Positions 53,480 through 64,000 of a DNA stretch of 64,000 nt are shown here, piece after piece (within the stretch, counting starts at the first letter, position 1; every line of letters starts with the position of its first letter). The notes below the pieces were generated by a model. It made no database searches. It was given only the letters and a program-made list of their open reading frames with translations, and had not been told where the DNA came from. The translations under genes were made by a program, and so were the position numbers. The stretch is from NCBI GenBank assembly GCA_022747635.1, contig JAKTNV010000009.1, positions 26,917,122 through 26,981,121 of the forward strand, read 5' to 3'. The stretch is from Hetaerina americana. Lineage: Eukaryota > Arthropoda > Insecta > Odonata > Calopterygidae.

Positions 53480-53481
<2 letters not shown>
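51091..53481. other. Purine-rich islets with a tRNA-like A box
   Basis: 51270-51640 is G/A-rich with a dense G-quadruplex field. TAGCGCAGTGG at 51871-51881 matches the A-box consensus but has no B box after it. A C12 run lies at 52102-52113. 52650-53000 is a second purine-rich block. 53060-53481 is AT-rich and leads into the TA repeat. Confidence 0.5.
51366..51417 (+). other. Dense G-quadruplex motif field
   Basis: At least eight tracts of three or more Gs occur in 52 bases, separated by loops of 1-6 bases. This satisfies the standard four-tract rule several times over. Further G tracts continue to about 51517. It lies in a G/A-rich strand, so only the + strand would fold. Confidence 0.6.

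Positions 53482-53556
<75 letters not shown>
53482..53556. repeat. Pure (AT)n microsatellite, 75 bp
   Basis: Uninterrupted alternating A and T over 75 bases, self-complementary along its whole length. The Tyr-Ile frame on the minus strand is not a gene. Confidence 0.95.
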
Positions 53557-53561
<5 letters not shown>

Positions 53562-56200
53562 ATTGCGCCGAAAGCATTCCAATAATGCATCTTGTGAGAA
53601 GTTGAAACAAATGCGAATCTAAATTTTTTAAATATGCATGCTTCCGTCAGTTTACTTTCTAGTTACATTAATTGGATGATTTTTTTCGACGCCATGGGAA
53701 TACTTGCGATCCATCAGGAGAATTTGTATTAACAATTTTTCGATCAAAAACCCAGCCTAAAAGGGATATCGCGAGAAATTTTCCGGGCACGCATTATATA
53801 AGAAATTATTGCTTCTTTCTATTGAAGGTTCCTAACTTTTCGTGGGGGAAAATATCCTTCCTTTTAAATCTTTCCGTACCAAAAAAATGTCTCTCTCTTA
53901 ACTTTCTTTAATGCCCGGTCTCCCCAATATGAGCTGGGGCCTGAATAATGCCTTCGGAGCGAAGTGGCCCTGATGCCATCGGAATGGGGAATTGGTATGA
54001 GGAGGAGCGAGAGGAGAAAGGGATGAAAGGGGAAACGGTGGGAGGAGAGAGGAAGGGTAGCAAGGAGAGGGAGTATGAAGAGAGAGTGTGTGTGTGTCTG
54101 TGTAGGAAGGAAGGAGAGGCGTGAGTGGGAATAAAATGGCGACGGAGTATGGGAAATAATTGGGACGGGTGTTCGAAATTGCATCACGTCCCGATTGGAA
54201 CATAGCTTCCCTTTTAGCGGAGCGGGACAACCTCGCAGAGTTGGCCGCCCACCCACCCGCCCCGTCCTCCGCCGACTCTGCCTCCCTCAGCCCCCCCCCC
54301 GATACCCATATCCACCCTTCCCTCTCCCACTCCTGTCACTCGACCACCCCTTCTTCGCGCACCCCCCTCCCCCCGTTCCTTCCTTCTCCCAGAGGACACC
54401 CGCTTGCATTATCCTCCTCCTCTCGGTGTTCCTTGCTTCCCCGCACCCCTCCTCCCATCCCCCATGCTTTTTCCCCCCTCCCCACTCTACGTCCCCACAT
54501 CACCGCAGGAGACACGGCGTTTTGGAGAGGTGGTTGGTTGGATGCTGGTGCCGTCCTGGTGCTCTTCTTCTCCTCCCCTTCCCGTCACCACCCCCCCACA
54601 CACACTCACACCCACCCTCCCTGTAGTTCCCTTCACGCCAAAACCTCCGTCCCCACCCCGCCACCCGCCTACCTTTCGCCTCAACTGTTCCGTGCCACCA
54701 GCCGTTCGTTCCACCCAGACAGGCACCAACGTCGCCCCCGTCCCTCCCCGCGCCTTCTCTTCCCCCCACCCCCCGCGGAACTCTCATCGACGCCTCCCCC
54801 TGGCCCTCTGTCCATGACCGTCCCCCCGTGAAATACCCCTTTCGTCTGCCGACTTCCATTACGCGCACCTTAAAAAAAAGAAGGATCAGTGCCTACATAC
54901 TCCGCGAGAGCATTTTCATCCTCCGGGAAAATTCTCACTCCCATCTTCCGCTCGCCCGAACTGAATTTTTCGGCAAATTTCATCACAAGCTCCCACTCCA
55001 TGAGGGGACACGAATTGGTTGACTACTTGTTGTATTCCTAGGCTAGTGTTTTTTAGTTAAAGTTTAAAAAAATATACCATCATATTCTTTTTGCGTAAAC
55101 AGAGTTATCTAAGATGGCATTACCTTTGTTTAAAGCTCCTCGGTGTAAGTTCAAGGCGTAGTTTTTTCCTTTATTTTCTCTTTGTGACGTCTAAACGTTA
55201 TTGGAACTTATTTATTTCGTCTTTTCCCTGGATTATTTTAGCGAGACTCTTCTAGGTGGTCCTTTCCCATGGCCATCCATGTTTTTTTTATGGTTTAATT
55301 AAACATTGCCACTTATTCTATTATACTTCTAGTAGTTCTTAACCCTTTCATGATGTGGTGGAATCTGACGTACACAGTTCATATGCTATGGGAAAGTACC
55401 AGCATATTTATTCAAAATGAATATCCGAATCCCCCACAATGACTAAATAGGATTGATTTCACTTCTCCTCAAAATGTCTTGATCGGAATCCCAATGTCGT
55501 ACATCTGAAACTATGAAAATTCATACTTTAGCAAGGTTTACGACAGCATTACCCGTATTCTCATTTCCTCGAGCTTAATTTTACTATTTAAATGCTTTTG
55601 ATACTGGTCAAATTGTTTGTCCTTTTCTTCCAGCTTGTGGGAAATTCCGAAGTAATACATTTATCGTGAAATAATTATCACGAGTTTTCTGAGAAATAAG
55701 TATCACTCACTCGTTCTCTGCCTCTTCATCAATTACCTCCTCAAGCAGGCTTTTATTTCCTAGAAAATGGCATTTTATGCATATCTGATTTTAGGGATGG
55801 GAAATATATGTTCAGGGAACTTGAGAATGATTTGATGTTGGTGTCTATAATGCTTTGGTCAATCAAAATTGTAAATGAAGTCATACTCATCTTTAAAGTG
55901 CTATTCAATTCATTGAAGAATGAGAGTGAATATTATTGGACATGTTCGGAAGTTAATTCAACGATTAGGTATTCGCAAATATTAATCCGTAGGGAGTCAC
56001 TTCATGTAATGTTTTCCCAAATTTTCTACTATCGACGTATTGGTCGAAAAAAACTTTTTTAAGTTTTGTTAGTGGGACGGCATTATTTATTTTTTCCCGT
56101 TCATAAACTAGGGAGTCGCCCCTTGCTAAAAAATGACATAATGTATACGTTCGTATTTCTCCTAAAAAAAGTATTATGAGCAAAAAAAAAGAGATCGACT
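53557..56200. other. Purine/pyrimidine islet followed by AT-rich DNA
   Basis: 53557-53990 is AT-rich. 54000-54120 is purine-rich with a short GT repeat (54085-54103), and 54240-54840 is pyrimidine-rich with a C10 run (54291-54300). 54870-56200 is AT-rich with no recognised element. Confidence 0.55.
54000..54840. repeat. Purine block followed by pyrimidine block
   Basis: The order is reversed relative to most islets: G/A-rich first (54000-54120), then C/T-rich (54240-54840). Frames of 137-223 codons overlap in all three + phases in the C/T part, which shows directly that openness here is not coding evidence. Confidence 0.65.
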
Positions 56201-59200
56201 TTTTTGGTGCGTCAGCAGGGTCGATACCGAAACGTCCATCCCTCCGTGCACGTGCCCCTTGCCCGCCTCACCCTTCTTCTCACCCTCCGTCCTACGAAGG
56301 ACTTTTGTCCCTTTATTTTTTTCCCACCACCTCCACCCACGTGTCAACCAGCCCTCCCCGTTTCTCTCTCTCCCTCTCTTTTTCCCTCTCGTGCCGCATG
56401 CAAATTCCCCGCACGCAGTCTAACTCCCCACCCTCCCACTCGGTTTAATGTCCCGCCATTTCGAAATATCAAAAGCCTGTGTGCCGTATTTGCATTCCAC
56501 AACGAAAGACCACCGGGAAAAAGAATAGCTTGCAAAGCGCGAAGCGGAATTTATGCGTACTAAATCGCTTTAAACGAAAAGAGCTGTGTTTATTTTCAAG
56601 ATCGGGAGCTTCCGATAGCGCCCGGAGGATCCGAGTTTTATATGCCACACGAAGCGCTTATCGATATGTGATGTTTCGGGCCCGGACCTCCCTTGCTTCT
56701 AACCCCCCACCTCCAAACCTCTCTATCCTCCCCCTCCACCTACCCCTCATCCTCCTCACCCCACCCACACACGCACACAAACACACAATCCGTGTGATTA
56801 CGTGTGTATGGGTGTGCCGGTGTGTTTCCCGGCGTTAAAATCGTATCGGTTTTCCGATTTCACCAACTAATTAAGGTTTCATGAAAAATTCCGCGTTTTC
56901 ATTCGAACGTTTTCCCTAATTAAAGTTTTATCCGGCGGGCTGCGTCATTAGCGAGATCATCGCAGTTTATTTAACGAGGTTTTGCATTTTCGCGTCTATG
57001 TTTTTCGCGACTGTAAATTGTCCAAAGGCTGGGCGTAAAAATACTTTAAAAAGCTCGGAAACCGCTGCTGAATTTCATCCTGAGTAGTAATTTATTGGTC
57101 ATAAAGAGCCATTTTCAGCCGTTCAAAAACTTTACGTATTGCACTTTGAACCGGCGAAATGTGAATTGTTGTTAGGGCAACGAGTGTATCTCGTTGCTTC
57201 ATCTAAATATCGTAATTAATCTTTATTCGAATTAACGTGTTTTGTTGGTTCAGCGCGAGATATATACTTCGAGTGAGGTAATTTCTACTTCAAATTTTCT
57301 TGTTCCAATACGTCAGCAGGTGACATTAATTGTTTGAGATCGATCGGTCATCTTAACGTTATTAACCTTTAAAAAAAATAAGGTTTATCTGTATGATAAG
57401 GTTTTCCTTGATTACCTCTGGTTAAAAGGCAAATAATTTCCGATTTGATAATAATGGACGTAAATATTTATACTGCATAATTAAAGGCAGAGGTAATAAT
57501 AATTAATAAGCGAAAACGATGACTTCGATGTTAGTAATTAAATCACGATTACTGGGTTATTTTCCTGTGCAAAAATTAAGAGACTAGTTGAAAAATAAGT
57601 GTGTCATATAGAACTCGAATCATTTGTGAGAAGCAAAAAAGCAACGAAAAACACTGCGAAATACTACCAAGTGCATATTTTTCTCGTGAGATAGGGTTTT
57701 CGTTGGAGAATAACTAAGAATCTAGTATATCCTCGGACTCATTCTTTGTGTGACCTCTGCGAAATCCAAGCACCAATTTTTGGCGGTGGGGCACGGATTT
57801 TTATATTTTTCAGACTCGGTAACGGTCTCTCAAATTAAACCGGGGAGACGGAACTGAGCGGCGAATGGTGGTGCAAAGGCATGGCCAGGTGTGTGTGGGT
57901 GAGGTTCGGGGTGTTCCGGTCGAGCATATGCCTCTGATGGAATCGATTATGCACATTCTTCGCATCTTGGGACTGGAATCGAAACGCAATGGCGGGGAAA
58001 AAATGCTAATCCAGCTTATGTTAGCCCTTGCAATTTTTTTACTCGCCGGTCAAATTACTACTCTGACTCAACCTTATGGACTTCACTTTGTTTCATAATC
58101 TGTATTTTAAGACGCATCTCACGGAAAAAAGTCCCTAGCAAAAACGTTTTTGCGTTTATTTTTTTCTCTAAGGCCTATATTTTTTTAGACCAATAACGAT
58201 CATACAGCTTCTTCTATTGCCGTATTGCGTTGAAACTGAGCAAGTGTAGACCTCCATATTGAGATATTTCCTGGAAATTTCAGTACTGTTTTTGGGGATT
58301 GGATTTTATGGTGTTTTTTTACAATCGCAAGGATTACTGAATTTTATTTGTTGCTGTGATTGAAACATTTTGTTACACTTGTGGATAATATCAGCGCGTT
58401 ATCTAATTGCTTTTACTTAGTAGTTGAAATTATTCTTATCTATTTTTCCACTTTTGTTGGGGTTAATTCAAAACAATATTCTTTAGCTACGATTTTATAG
58501 TAAGTAATTAGATAAATAGTTTCTAATGGATTCCCAATCTTCTTTGGAAACCTAAGGTAGCACAGGGAAAGTCACTGGCCCACTACCTTGATGTGGGTAT
58601 TCCTCGCGGTTTTGGGCTCAGGATTACGTGAGCTCAACGATCATCTACCAATATTCGGACTGATTACTGAAGTGCTACAGGTAGAGTGAGAAGAGAATTT
58701 TTGAGACATTTTCTACTTCTAATTACACCATCACATGTTAATCGATCTTTCGCAGCGCCGATAACCCAAAATGGTATGTTTCTTCGGATCCGCGAATAAA
58801 CGAATAAAAATAGATAAACGCTCACCATTGAAAAATCACCAAAATACGAATAAGGGGCTTTAGTAGTACCAAATAATTTTTCGTTTTTCTCGCGAAATTA
58901 GTCACACGAACAAATTCATTGAGCGCCACTGATTTCCATCAAAATAACCAGTCAAATATCTGAGCGATGGGCGATTTCGATTCTCGGCTGGTATCGTCCC
59001 CACTGCTCGCACACTTAAAATGAAAAATAAATATAAAAGGAAAAAAAAATTAGCAAGCAGTCATCATTTTCGGTTGTCGGAAAATAATCGTCGAAGGTCG
59101 TGTTCGGGGGAGAAAATCCACTCAGTTTTGTTTACTACCGTCGGAACGGACGAAAAGAACGGGGCGAAAGAAGTGTTGCTCATCCAGATTCCGGGGACGA

Positions 59201-59340
59201 TAAACCACCTTCTATCACCAACCGACGCGAAATGCCGCGGATCTCCCATCCGCCCGCCAAAAAAGATAATGCGGCAATAAAGGAAAATCGCCCGCAAAAA
59301 AAACCATTGTGTGCATATATAAATATTTTTTATCGAGGGC
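56201..59340. other. Short islet and a long AT-rich stretch with homeodomain-type words
   Basis: 56250-56450 and 56690-56780 are pyrimidine-rich. 56850-57560 is AT-rich and contains six TAATTA words, at 56868, 56918, 57213, 57478, 57500 and 57535, listed as a possible regulatory region in the findings. 57560-59340 is AT-rich; a 77-codon frame at 57865-58098 is unrecognised. Confidence 0.5.
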
Positions 59341-59599
59341 CCTGCAAGGTTTTTCCCACATCCCCTCTTTCGCAGGCGTGCACGCGTGAGTGTGTTTGTG
59401 AGTGTGTGTGTGTGTGTGTGGCTGGTTTTTGTGCGTACGGGTAGCGCGGGAGAGCGGGCGAGTGTGTGGGTGGGTCGGGAGGGGGAGGGGAAAGAGTGCG
59501 AGAAGGCTGACATATCGACATTTCAATGGCTGAGTTGGAGTAATCGATCCGTCGATAAATTCAGCGAGGAGACATACGCAAGCGCGTGGGGGCCCAGGG

Positions 59600-60160
59600 T
59601 TGTCCCCTCCCCCGCCATGCGCCCCCCACGCCTTTCCCCTTGCCAAACCCCTCCACCCCCGTCGCTGTTCCCGCCTCCTCGGCCCTCTCTTCCCCCCGCA
59701 GCCCCCCTTGCGACCCTCTTCCCCTCCACATCCACACCCAACTACTCCAGATCCCCCTCCCTCTCTGGGCTAATGGTAATGCGGAGGAAAGGAGAAGGGG
59801 GTCGGGGCGTGGGGGATGTGAGCGGGCGGGCGGACCGAAGGGGGTTTTACGGGTAAAAGGGTTTCAGGAAAGCGTATATCTGCTTGCGCAGTTGAAGAGG
59901 GGGGGCGTAGTGGAAGGGAGGGGTGTGTGTGTGTAGCTCGCGTAGAGTGGTGGTGAATGTTGGTCGGGGGTGGGCCGCCAGGGCAGGGATTTCGTGCCGG
60001 AGGGGGTTGTGCGTGGACGAGGGGTGGTTATTTTTTTCGGGAGGAGTGCGCGGGGGTGCGTGGGTTTGTGTCGGAAAGGGGTTGGGTTTTAGCTCGGAGG
60101 CGTGGTTTTAGTTGGTGGCGGAAGAAGAGGGGGGAGGGGTGAAACGGGAGGTGGAATGAA
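59600..60160. repeat. Pyrimidine block followed by purine block
   Basis: The switch from C/T-rich to G/A-rich occurs at about 59762. The purine half has G tracts of 5, 4 and 5 close together at about 59797-59815 and further GGG words beyond, near the G-quadruplex threshold. Frames up to 156 codons on the + strand cross the switch. Confidence 0.6.
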
Positions 60161-60370
60161 AGAAATAAACATGGCTGGTACTATGACGACGGGGAAAGGA
60201 AGGGGCGGGCGCGGTTGGGGAGATATTTTCGCTCCCCGAGTGAGTGAGGCAGAGAAAGATATTTATGCGATACGTTCGGGGAAGAGATGGTCACGGGCCA
60301 ATGGAGGCCGCGTCTTTTTCAGCGTTTGGTTTTGATGGGAGATTGATTTGGTAAAGGTTATTCTTCCCTC

Positions 60371-60462
60371 CGCGCGCGCGTACACACACACGAGCTCATA
60401 CTAACACACACACATACATGTTCACATATACACACACAAGCACAAACACACACACTTACACA
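60371..60462. repeat. Alternating CG/CA tract and CA clusters
   Basis: 60371-60392 is a perfect 22-base pyrimidine-purine alternation: five CG, one TA, four CA, one CG. CA-rich clusters follow to 60462. Such alternation is the classical sequence requirement for left-handed Z-DNA. The minus-strand Cys-Val frame is an artefact of it. Confidence 0.8.
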
Positions 60463-61900
60463 CATGGGAGAGAGGAGAAAAAGGTCCTCAGAAATCCGTG
60501 AAAAAAGTGCTTTAATTTTTCCGATCGTATCTCTTCCGATGGATGTTTTTATTCCATGAATGACACTTTTCCGAGTTATGCTCTCAGTTCGATTTTTCCC
60601 TCTCCCGTACCCGTTCGTTAAAAGTTTATTTCTGTCGGTATGAATGTGATCCAAATCAAGATTGATATGCATCTCTTTCCCTCCCCGCCAGCACTCTATC
60701 GGCTCTGCGCCGCTGTATTAGGAAAATGTTTCCGCAACCTCTATCGTGGATATAATATTTCCCGATTAAGACAAATATCAATCATCATTAAGGGCGCGTT
60801 GCTCATTGCTCCCAAGTATTGGAGATCTTTCGTTCGATAACGTCTGTTTCAAGGAGATATCATTTCGACACGGGGAGTTAAGGGGTATCTCTTTCTATTA
60901 TTACGACTGTGTTGAAAAAAATATCTCTTTTTGGATATTCGACGGTGGAAATGAATCCTAAATCATGGTGAGGAAATAAAAAATATCTGTTTAAATTATG
61001 AATAAACTTTAACAATTGGATATAATACAATTTGTACTATTTATTCAGCAAGGTGGGTGGAATAACTGATTGGAAATTGAAAAAATATGAAAACCTCTGA
61101 AATTGTTGCATTGAAAACTACTAAATGAAACAGCTGAATACCTAATTTTCACCACTATGTACTTTCTTATATAAGTAAAACATTTAAAAATGTTACATGA
61201 CATGGTATATTATTAATAATTGGTGAAATATATGTTGACAGAAATCCCTATTCATTAAAACGGATATTTCTGCAGCCCTCTTAATCATTCATCATACGCA
61301 CGATACTTACATGCATTTTTTGAAATTTCTAATTTGAAACATTTGAAAAAAATTGATTTAAATTCTTTGAAACGTAAAAGAGTCCCTGCGGTGCAGTCTC
61401 TTTTATCACTGCGTTTTATTTACGAGGGGATCTTAGATCAGCAGTTTTGAGCAGCGATTTGAAGTATGAAATTTTGGCTTGGAAAGATACCTAGGCGTAA
61501 AAGATAAGCCTACATTCATACTTACTATAGATTTGTTTGGATTAATTTTTAAAATGAACACTTCTTTGGGAAAATACTGGTGCAATATACTCGTATGTAC
61601 TTGTATGTATTAACTTATTGACGAAGCCTAAAAGGCTTTCGTAGGCTGAATTTAGCTCAAGTAAATATTCGTTAATTACACATTGGCTGATGGCTTTATT
61701 TTGCACAATTTCTCACATGATGTATTATAATCTTCGAATATTTTTATCATTGAGGGTATTTGGAGTTAATCTGTCCTAAAAGCGACGACCGTGCAGTTTT
61801 GGTGTCGCTTATTTTGCGCAAGTGGGTAATAAAGAGGGTGAAGAAACGACTTCTTTAGGAAGGGAGAAAGAGAAATGGGTCTTCCTTTTGGAAAAAAACA

Positions 61901-64000
61901 AAGATACCAACCAACCCTCCCCCTCTCCCCCCGCCAATTTCAACTTCCAGCACTCAGCTTGCTGCCGTGTGCGCAAACACAATCCCCTCCTTTAAAATGT
62001 TTTGGGGGCGACTGAGGAACCGGGCCAGGTGGCGAGGAAATTTGTCAAGCGCTGCCGAGACGGAATAACAGGCCGGGTTGGGAAAAATAAGGGAGCCCCG
62101 AAGGCGAGAGAGAGGAGGAATCGATAGCTGCGATCGATGGACGCTGAGGATGGAAGGTTTTCCTTTATTTTCCTCTCATGCAGACTGCATAGATTGGTTC
62201 CCAAAGTTCGTTTTCCTCGTGTGTGCTCCATGTAGCTACGCTTCATAGTTCGATTTTTAAATTGGCGTCGCGTACATATCTGGGTACACGACTAAAAATA
62301 ACGTTTTTCTTTAAGGTCTCTTTTATCTATTAGAGTGATGTCATTTCGAGACAGGATGCAAGTTTTGATGATATAAATCAATTTTTATTAATATACACGC
62401 GCTCATACGTAAGTTAAGTAACGACGTCATTACTTTAATTTACTGGCGAAACAGAACTCGTCTATAATTGTTTGCGCGTGTAGCTTTACGTCCATATTGC
62501 GTTGCGGGAAAAAATGTTTCTTCCCTTAATTCTATTCACTCATTCGCATTTCCTTGTTATGGCATATCAAATAATAAAGGAGGTTATTTCTGTTTTAACT
62601 ATTTTTCATTTTAATCCACTTATAAATAATTTCGATGTCTCCAGTTTTGGTTTGTCGCATCTCCATTTATTTTCAATTGTATCTGATCTCATTCGTTATT
62701 TTCTTGTTATTCTTTAGCTATTACTGTCAATTTTGATGGTCTATGTCGCTACTGCCCCTGGATTTGTCCAAATGTTGTTTCTCATCTAATATAGTAGAGC
62801 AGTCACTACTTCCAGTGTAATGACTCTGATTAATTTATTCAATCGTATGATTTGATTGTTGGTAACTCCCATAAATTTTACTCTGTCGCACTGCGGAAAT
62901 ATTTTGCACTGAGAAGTCGCGTTCTTTCTGTACTAATCTTCGGAAAATATATGTGCATCGCGAGTCACTCTACACTTGTGTAACGTGTTAGCAAAATTTT
63001 TAAAATGGTCCATGTAGTGGAAAGAATTCCACTCTCGGAATAGGAATGGTCTGCGATTGTAAAGATTTAAGTTGTTGTCTTATTTTTTTCCCTCCCTCAT
63101 CCGGAAAAAACTGTCAAGAGTGCTTTAAAGGGACAGCCGTAGGCGGTTTATTTCTATTCGGCTGCAAATGCAAGAATAGAGAGGGGGAGGGCATCGAACC
63201 AATGCCAAGGGGGGCGTGGTTTCCGTGTCAAGATCCCCTGGCATAACCGTCCCCTTTAGTGAATGAGGGATGTTGTTGGGCCCACGGTTGTGCTCTGGAG
63301 GGTGAGGGAGGAGTGGAGGGGGAGGTGAATCGAGGGTAGAAGTGGAGGGTATCTCCAACTTCAGCGGGGCCGGGAGGGGAATCCTGAAGAAAGGGAAGGT
63401 GTGAAAAAATACCCTAGAATCCTACATGGAAAAGCTGTCCTCTCGTCTGCAAGGCGACACGTCTAAATCGAGACATTCTAGCTCGCCATATTCATTGGGA
63501 ACCAGAAGAATTGTGTTATTGCTCGTCCATGGCGAATGGCAGTATACAGGTATATACCATCACCACCAGAAAATATACCTGTATATACCACAATAGATCA
63601 CTTAGGTTAAATAGCAAGGTTAACGATTGATAAAGTAATTTTAATGTATCAGTAGAACAAGTGATTAAAGTCCCAATTAACTGTATTCTCAGCGAACGCT
63701 TAAATTAATGGACCCAATTTTAACATTTAAGTCAGTCTATGATATTGTAACTGGGGAAACAAATAACTATTAATAAATGAAATCCCCAGAAACCTCCCAA
63801 TTTCTGAAGTAAATTGATGAATGCCAAATTTATTTATTATTTTTTGAAAACATATTTTTCAACTAACATTTAGAGCAGACGTATGTATACGTTTTAAATC
63901 GCGTTTTTTGAACGATGGAATGAGCTAGGGAAATTTTTTCCGACATTACTATGGTCATATGGATATGCATGTTCGATAAATTCAAGAATGATATTTTTTT
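61901..64000. other. Mixed end segment with a small inverted repeat
   Basis: 61910-61945 is C/T-rich and 61980-62260 is mixed. 62260-63040 and 63400-64000 are AT-rich with no recognised gene. 63040-63400 is GC-richer and holds GGTTCGATGCC on the minus strand (63190-63200), B-box-like but without a matching A box. An inverted repeat lies at 63543-63585. Confidence 0.5.
63543..63585. repeat. 13-bp perfect inverted repeat
   Basis: TATACAGGTATAT (63543-63555) and ATATACCTGTATA (63573-63585) are exact reverse complements around a 17-base loop. The arms are immediately followed by TATATACCA in both places, giving a mixed direct and inverted arrangement. It could be a decayed mobile-element end. 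Confidence 0.6.

Larger units (their letters stand above)
59341..61900. other. Islet with GT/CA repeats, then AT-rich DNA
   Basis: A GT repeat occurs at about 59403-59420. 59600-59760 is C/T-rich and 59765-60160 is G/A-rich. Alternating CG/CA DNA and CA clusters lie at 60371-60462. 60463-61900 is AT-rich and contains the small hairpin at 61621-61642. Confidence 0.5.

Noticed and set aside
54160..54831. 223-codon + strand frame, with 143- and 137-codon frames in the other phases
   Set aside because: All three phases are open at once over the pyrimidine block, so openness is compositional.
63185..63275. Possible tRNA on the minus strand (GGTTCGATGCC B-box-like word)
   Set aside because: No A box at the right spacing and no acceptor or anticodon stem pairing.

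Overview
This window looks like intronic or intergenic DNA from a eukaryotic nuclear genome, most likely an arthropod and plausibly an insect with a large, repeat-bearing genome. I cannot name the species. The evidence is negative and positive. No open reading frame resembles a known protein, there is no operon-like packing, no ribosome-binding sites and no rRNA or intact tRNA. There are, however, long AT microsatellites, a tRNA-like SINE head, a foldback retroelement with a target-site duplication, and splice-site signals typical of long introns. The longest reading frames (about 140-245 codons) all lie in pyrimidine-only or purine-only low-complexity DNA, where stop codons are rare on composition grounds, so I annotate none of them as genes.

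Layout. The window alternates between AT-rich stretches of about 1-2 kb and roughly thirty GC-richer islets of 0.3-1 kb. Many islets are strongly strand-asymmetric: a pyrimidine block (CCTCCC-type) that is often followed or preceded within tens of bases by a purine block (GGAGGG-type). They also hold 10-15 bp runs of G or C. Clear examples are at 8.8-9.2, 12.5-12.9, 16.3-16.8, 22.6-23.4, 25.5-26.4, 51.3-51.6, 54.0-54.8 and 59.6-60.2 kb. Two pure (TA)n tracts lie at 29.2 and 53.5 kb.

The best gene-related signal is at 13.95-14.09 kb on the + strand. A 3' splice site with a good polypyrimidine tract is fused directly to a consensus 5' splice site (CAG|GTAAGT), and a second consensus 5' splice site (CTG|GTAAGT) follows 108 bases later. 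This is the architecture of a recursive-splicing (RS) exon, which is expected inside a very long intron. A GC-rich islet at 2.0-2.6 kb that ends in a donor-like site could be an upstream untranslated exon of the same + strand transcript, but that link is conjecture.

The best mobile-element signal is at 23.81-24.01 kb: a 63-bp near-perfect inverted repeat with a 25-base loop, flanked by identical 13-bp direct repeats. Its loop and inner arm carry a hammerhead-ribozyme-like core (CTGAAGA ... GAAACGTC), as described for Penelope-like retroelement terminal repeats. A probable tRNA-derived SINE lies at 36.87-37.1 kb. Weaker candidates are a Helitron-like end at 30.59 kb and a decayed foldback at 61.6 kb. 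If the window is intronic, these are insertions in a long intron whose removal may be staged by the recursive site.
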